Shown piece by piece: positions 61,752 through 64,000 of a DNA stretch of 64,000 nt (positions within the stretch are counted from its first letter, which is position 1; each line of letters opens with the position of its first letter). Source of the DNA: Pseudomonas sp. SID14000 (GTDB lineage: Bacteria > Pseudomonadota > Gammaproteobacteria > Pseudomonadales > Pseudomonadaceae); assembly GCF_002165135.1 (NCBI RefSeq), contig NZ_NFZQ01000002.1, positions 416,345-480,344 of the forward strand, given 5' to 3'. The position numbers were made by a program, and so were the translations under genes. The notes beneath the pieces are model-generated. The model was given only the letters and a program-made list of their open reading frames with translations. It made no database searches and was not told where the DNA came from.

Positions 61752-64000
61752 TCAGCGCTCAAGACGGAAAGTTGAATGGATCTCATTGTCTTCGTCTAGC
61801 CCTTGGTTGGCGCTGTAGGATAGATGCAGTGAGACGTGGCTTTGGTTGTGTAACGTTTTTTCGAAATGTAGAACCAACCCGGCGCCGACAATTTGACCGG
61901 TTGGGGCGATTGGAAATACGTCCAGTCCTAAGCCCTCACGGAAGGCGCTTAAACTTCCAGACCACTGGCTTGTCCCGATCACGAAACCCGGGAGAAGTAC
62001 TGCGAACTCAACGGTCGGTTGAGATGTGGCCACTTCGTTATGAGTGATAGCTGTCCAGTTTGGCGGTGCCCAGTGATTGTTATCGTGCCATAGGGTATCG
62101 ACTTTGCTTGCACCGAGTGATAAGGCCTGTTCAGCTGACAGTAGTTTTGGCCCATAGTGCTCGTCGTGCCAAGCTTTGATTTCTGCGTGCACTGTGGGGA
62201 ATGCAGGTAGTTTCTCATCATGGTCTAAGGAGAGCTCAGCGCGGACTTCTCCATCGTTAATGCGATTGCCGAAGATGCTACGCGTTGCCCAAAGTTCAAT
62301 TGGGTTGTGAAGACGCTCATGTGCTTTCGCGTGAAGGTAGAGGCCTCCTGCAATGATTACGGTTCCTACAAGTACCAGCGCAGCCGCGGCCCATCCGGCA
62401 AAGGGCACTAGCGTTGTAACGCCAGCAATTGCAAGCCCAGCCTCAAGGACGACAGCAGATCCAAGTGCCATGGTTATTCCACCTGTCAGCGTGTATGCGG
62501 CGGCACCTTGGTTTCCGTTCTCGTTCTGGCGCCACGCTTTGGCGAAATCAGAGAACAGGCTAAATGCTATCGCTGGGTATCCTGTCAAACGCGCGTAAAG
62601 ATTACTGCTTAAGAATTTTATAATCCCGTTGCCAAAGGCCATGCCAGGCGCCGTTGAGCTCAACCTCAGCATCACGGCCTTTTGCGTTGCCCGCACGCTG
62701 ACTAATGTCGCTGCCGCCGCACCGATCACCCCGAAAATCGAAGAAGCGAACCCCATGGTGTATTCCGGTGCATCGCTCTGCTGCAGGCTGTTGTAGGCGG
62801 TCTTGAGCGAAATCACGTTGAACCACAGCATTCCCGCATTCAATCCACCGCCGCCGCCCGACGTGAGTAACCCGAGAAAGTTAGGTTTCACTCGCGCGGT
62901 GGTGGTCAGTTCGATTGACACAGTCCGGCTTCCCGAGATGCGTAGCTCTTTCATCTCTTCAACCTGCGCCATACCGCTCTTCAGGTACTTTTCCACCTCC
63001 TGGCTAAAGGGATTGTCCCGGATGGCCTGCTCGGTGATCTGGTAACGCGCTGCCAGCAGTCCCAGCGCTTTCTCGGCATTGGCCTCGCGCGCCGCCAACA
63101 GCACCTGCTGACGCAGGCCATGACTGGCATCCCAGCGGGTCTGCCCACGCAGGCGCTTGAGCACCACGGTGTTGATCGACTGGGCAGTGAGATCAGTAAT
63201 GTTGGCCATTGCGGGAAAACGACCCGCCAACCCTTCGATCACGTTATCGCTGGCGCCGAGCAAGCTGCCGATTGAATCCGCCTTGTCCTTGAACGGGTTG
63301 AACGGCGCCAGGGCGGTGTATAGCGGGCTGTCGTGCTGATCCAGCCACTGCTCAAGACGTTTGAGCCGCGGGTCCAGTTCTTCGGTGCCGGGCGCCGGCT
63401 GGCCCATCGACTGAATCAGCAGCGCCAAGGATATTTCCAGGCCGCGGGCGGAAGTGGTTTCGTCGCGGTCGTAGCAGGCCAGGGCCGCAGCCAGGCTATA
63501 GGGATTATCGACATGCTCGGGCTCGGCGGTCCCGAGCCAGGCGTCGTGATCGTGGCTGGCTTGCAAGGCCTGGTTGCGCAACGCGATGATCCGGCGTTCG
63601 AGTTCATCACGCTCGGTGAGGAAGCGCCGGTACTTGGCGAGGTCGAGGCGCTTTGCCAGACGGGCGCCGTTGGGGGAGTAGTCTTCGTGGGTGAGGGCCT
63701 GAAAACGTGACTCGGACGGCGACAGGGCGGGGCCGCGGCGCTCGGTGCCAAGGCGGAACTCGGCCAGTTCCGGTGAAGGTGCATCCGCCGGGTACAGGCT
63801 TTCCAGCGTCTTGTTCAGCAGCATGGCCACCAAGTTGCGATGATGGAAGTCGCGGCTTTGCACGCTCAGCTGCTCGGCATCCAGTTTGTAGCACGCCGGT
63901 ACGCGTTCCTGTTCGGGCCCTTGTGCCGGTTTCATGTGTTCCAGCTGCTCGGCGGGCATCAGGTCGCGCAGTTGATGCTGATAGGCCGACACCGTCAGGC
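61752..64000 (-). CDS. Type VI secretion effector, VasX/BTH_I2691-like (partial, open at right edge)
   Basis: At least 749 residues. The frame has no stop up to base 64000, so a GTG at 63992 is unlikely to be the true start. The visible N-terminal part is helical and charged ([16 protein letters not shown]). From about 62850 down it has several hydrophobic segments ([56 protein letters not shown]), as in colicin-like pore formers of the VasX/BTH_I2691 group. After them comes a soluble C-terminal tip. Base composition falls towards the 3' end, suggesting a swapped C-terminus. Followed by DUF6708 and PAAR genes. Confidence 0.78.
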   Translation of the reverse strand, partial: LTVSAYQHQLRDLMPAEQLEHMKPAQGPEQERVPACYKLDAEQLSVQSRDFHHRNLVAMLLNKTLESLYPADAPSPELAEFRLGTERRGPALSPSESRFQALTHEDYSPNGARLAKRLDLAKYRRFLTERDELERRIIALRNQALQASHDHDAWLGTAEPEHVDNPYSLAAALACYDRDETTSARGLEISLALLIQSMGQPAPGTEELDPRLKRLEQWLDQHDSPLYTALAPFNPFKDKADSIGSLLGASDNVIEGLAGRFPAMANITDLTAQSINTVVLKRLRGQTRWDASHGLRQQVLLAAREANAEKALGLLAARYQITEQAIRDNPFSQEVEKYLKSGMAQVEEMKELRISGSRTVSIELTTTARVKPNFLGLLTSGGGGGLNAGMLWFNVISLKTAYNSLQQSDAPEYTMGFASSIFGVIGAAAATLVSVRATQKAVMLRLSSTAPGMAFGNGIIKFLSSNLYARLTGYPAIAFSLFSDFAKAWRQNENGNQGAAAYTLTGGITMALGSAVVLEAGLAIAGVTTLVPFAGWAAAALVLVGTVIIAGGLYLHAKAHERLHNPIELWATRSIFGNRINDGEVRAELSLDHDEKLPAFPTVHAEIKAWHDEHYGPKLLSAEQALSLGASKVDTLWHDNNHWAPPNWTAITHNEVATSQPTVEFAVLLPGFVIGTSQWSGSLSAFREGLGLDVFPIAPTGQIVGAGLVLHFEKTLHNQSHVSLHLSYSANQGLDEDNEIHSTFRLER

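Overview
This is about 64 kb of high-GC chromosomal DNA that reads as a Pseudomonas of the P. putida group. The reasons are codon use, many P. putida-type REP palindromes, and family content: a PepA-like two-domain animal haem peroxidase with its own type I secretion system, an 8-oxoguanine deaminase, a MvaT-family nucleoid protein and DUF2986. From memory, the peroxidase locus and several following genes resemble the PP_2558 onward segment of P. putida KT2440; this was not searched. I saw no rRNA, tRNA, insertion sequence, prophage or CRISPR array.

Layout. (1) 1-17200: a partial methyltransferase, then a type I secretion operon (outer-membrane factor, adaptor, ABC exporter; minus strand), divergent from an 11.7-kb gene for its likely cargo. 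The cargo is a 3900-residue secreted protein with two haem-peroxidase domains, ten PERCAL calcium motifs and three RTX blocks. (2) 17410-23739: isochorismatase-like hydrolase, pirin, a UvrD-type helicase, an alpha/beta hydrolase lacking its nucleophile, a VOC protein and the decayed remnant of an MFS transporter. (3) 24616-30898: a tightly coupled seven-gene operon: thermostable-haemolysin family protein, adenylating ligase, haem-oxygenase-like iron oxidase, SDR, periplasmic TPR protein, OmpR-type regulator and sensor kinase. A CTTCAG-N5-CTTCAG box lies just upstream. It looks like a self-regulated small-molecule or lipid pathway and is the best candidate here for an undescribed system. (4) 30905-39547: VOC protein, a LysR regulator behind a 23-G homopolymer, a glycine-zipper protein, the pqiA-pqiA-pqiB-pqiC intermembrane transport operon, a phosphoethanolamine transferase and small proteins. 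(5) 39781-49347: nitrogen and carbon metabolism: GNAT, 8-oxoguanine deaminase, ketoglutarate-semialdehyde dehydrogenase, and an amine uptake and degradation cluster (APC permease, LuxR regulator, omega-transaminase, aldehyde dehydrogenase) with paired operators. (6) 49556-52441: a Cache-HAMP-GAF-HD-GYP signalling protein, followed by about 0.9 kb of gene remnants and repeats including a long perfect inverted repeat. (7) 53365-59607: an IclR-controlled catabolic cluster (flavin dehydrogenase, Gfo/Idh dehydrogenase, TIM-barrel isomerase, MFS importer) with three matching operator-like palindromes. (8) 59884-64000: a less GC-rich type VI secretion cargo module (VasX/BTH_I2691-like effector open at the right edge, DUF6708 protein, PAAR tip) next to a divergent MvaT-family protein.

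Functional links. The exporter and peroxidase form one secretion unit. The seven-gene operon probably senses an envelope signal and makes an acyl-derived product. The amine cluster and the IclR cluster are two separate substrate-inducible catabolic units. REP elements sit in many of the intergenic gaps.
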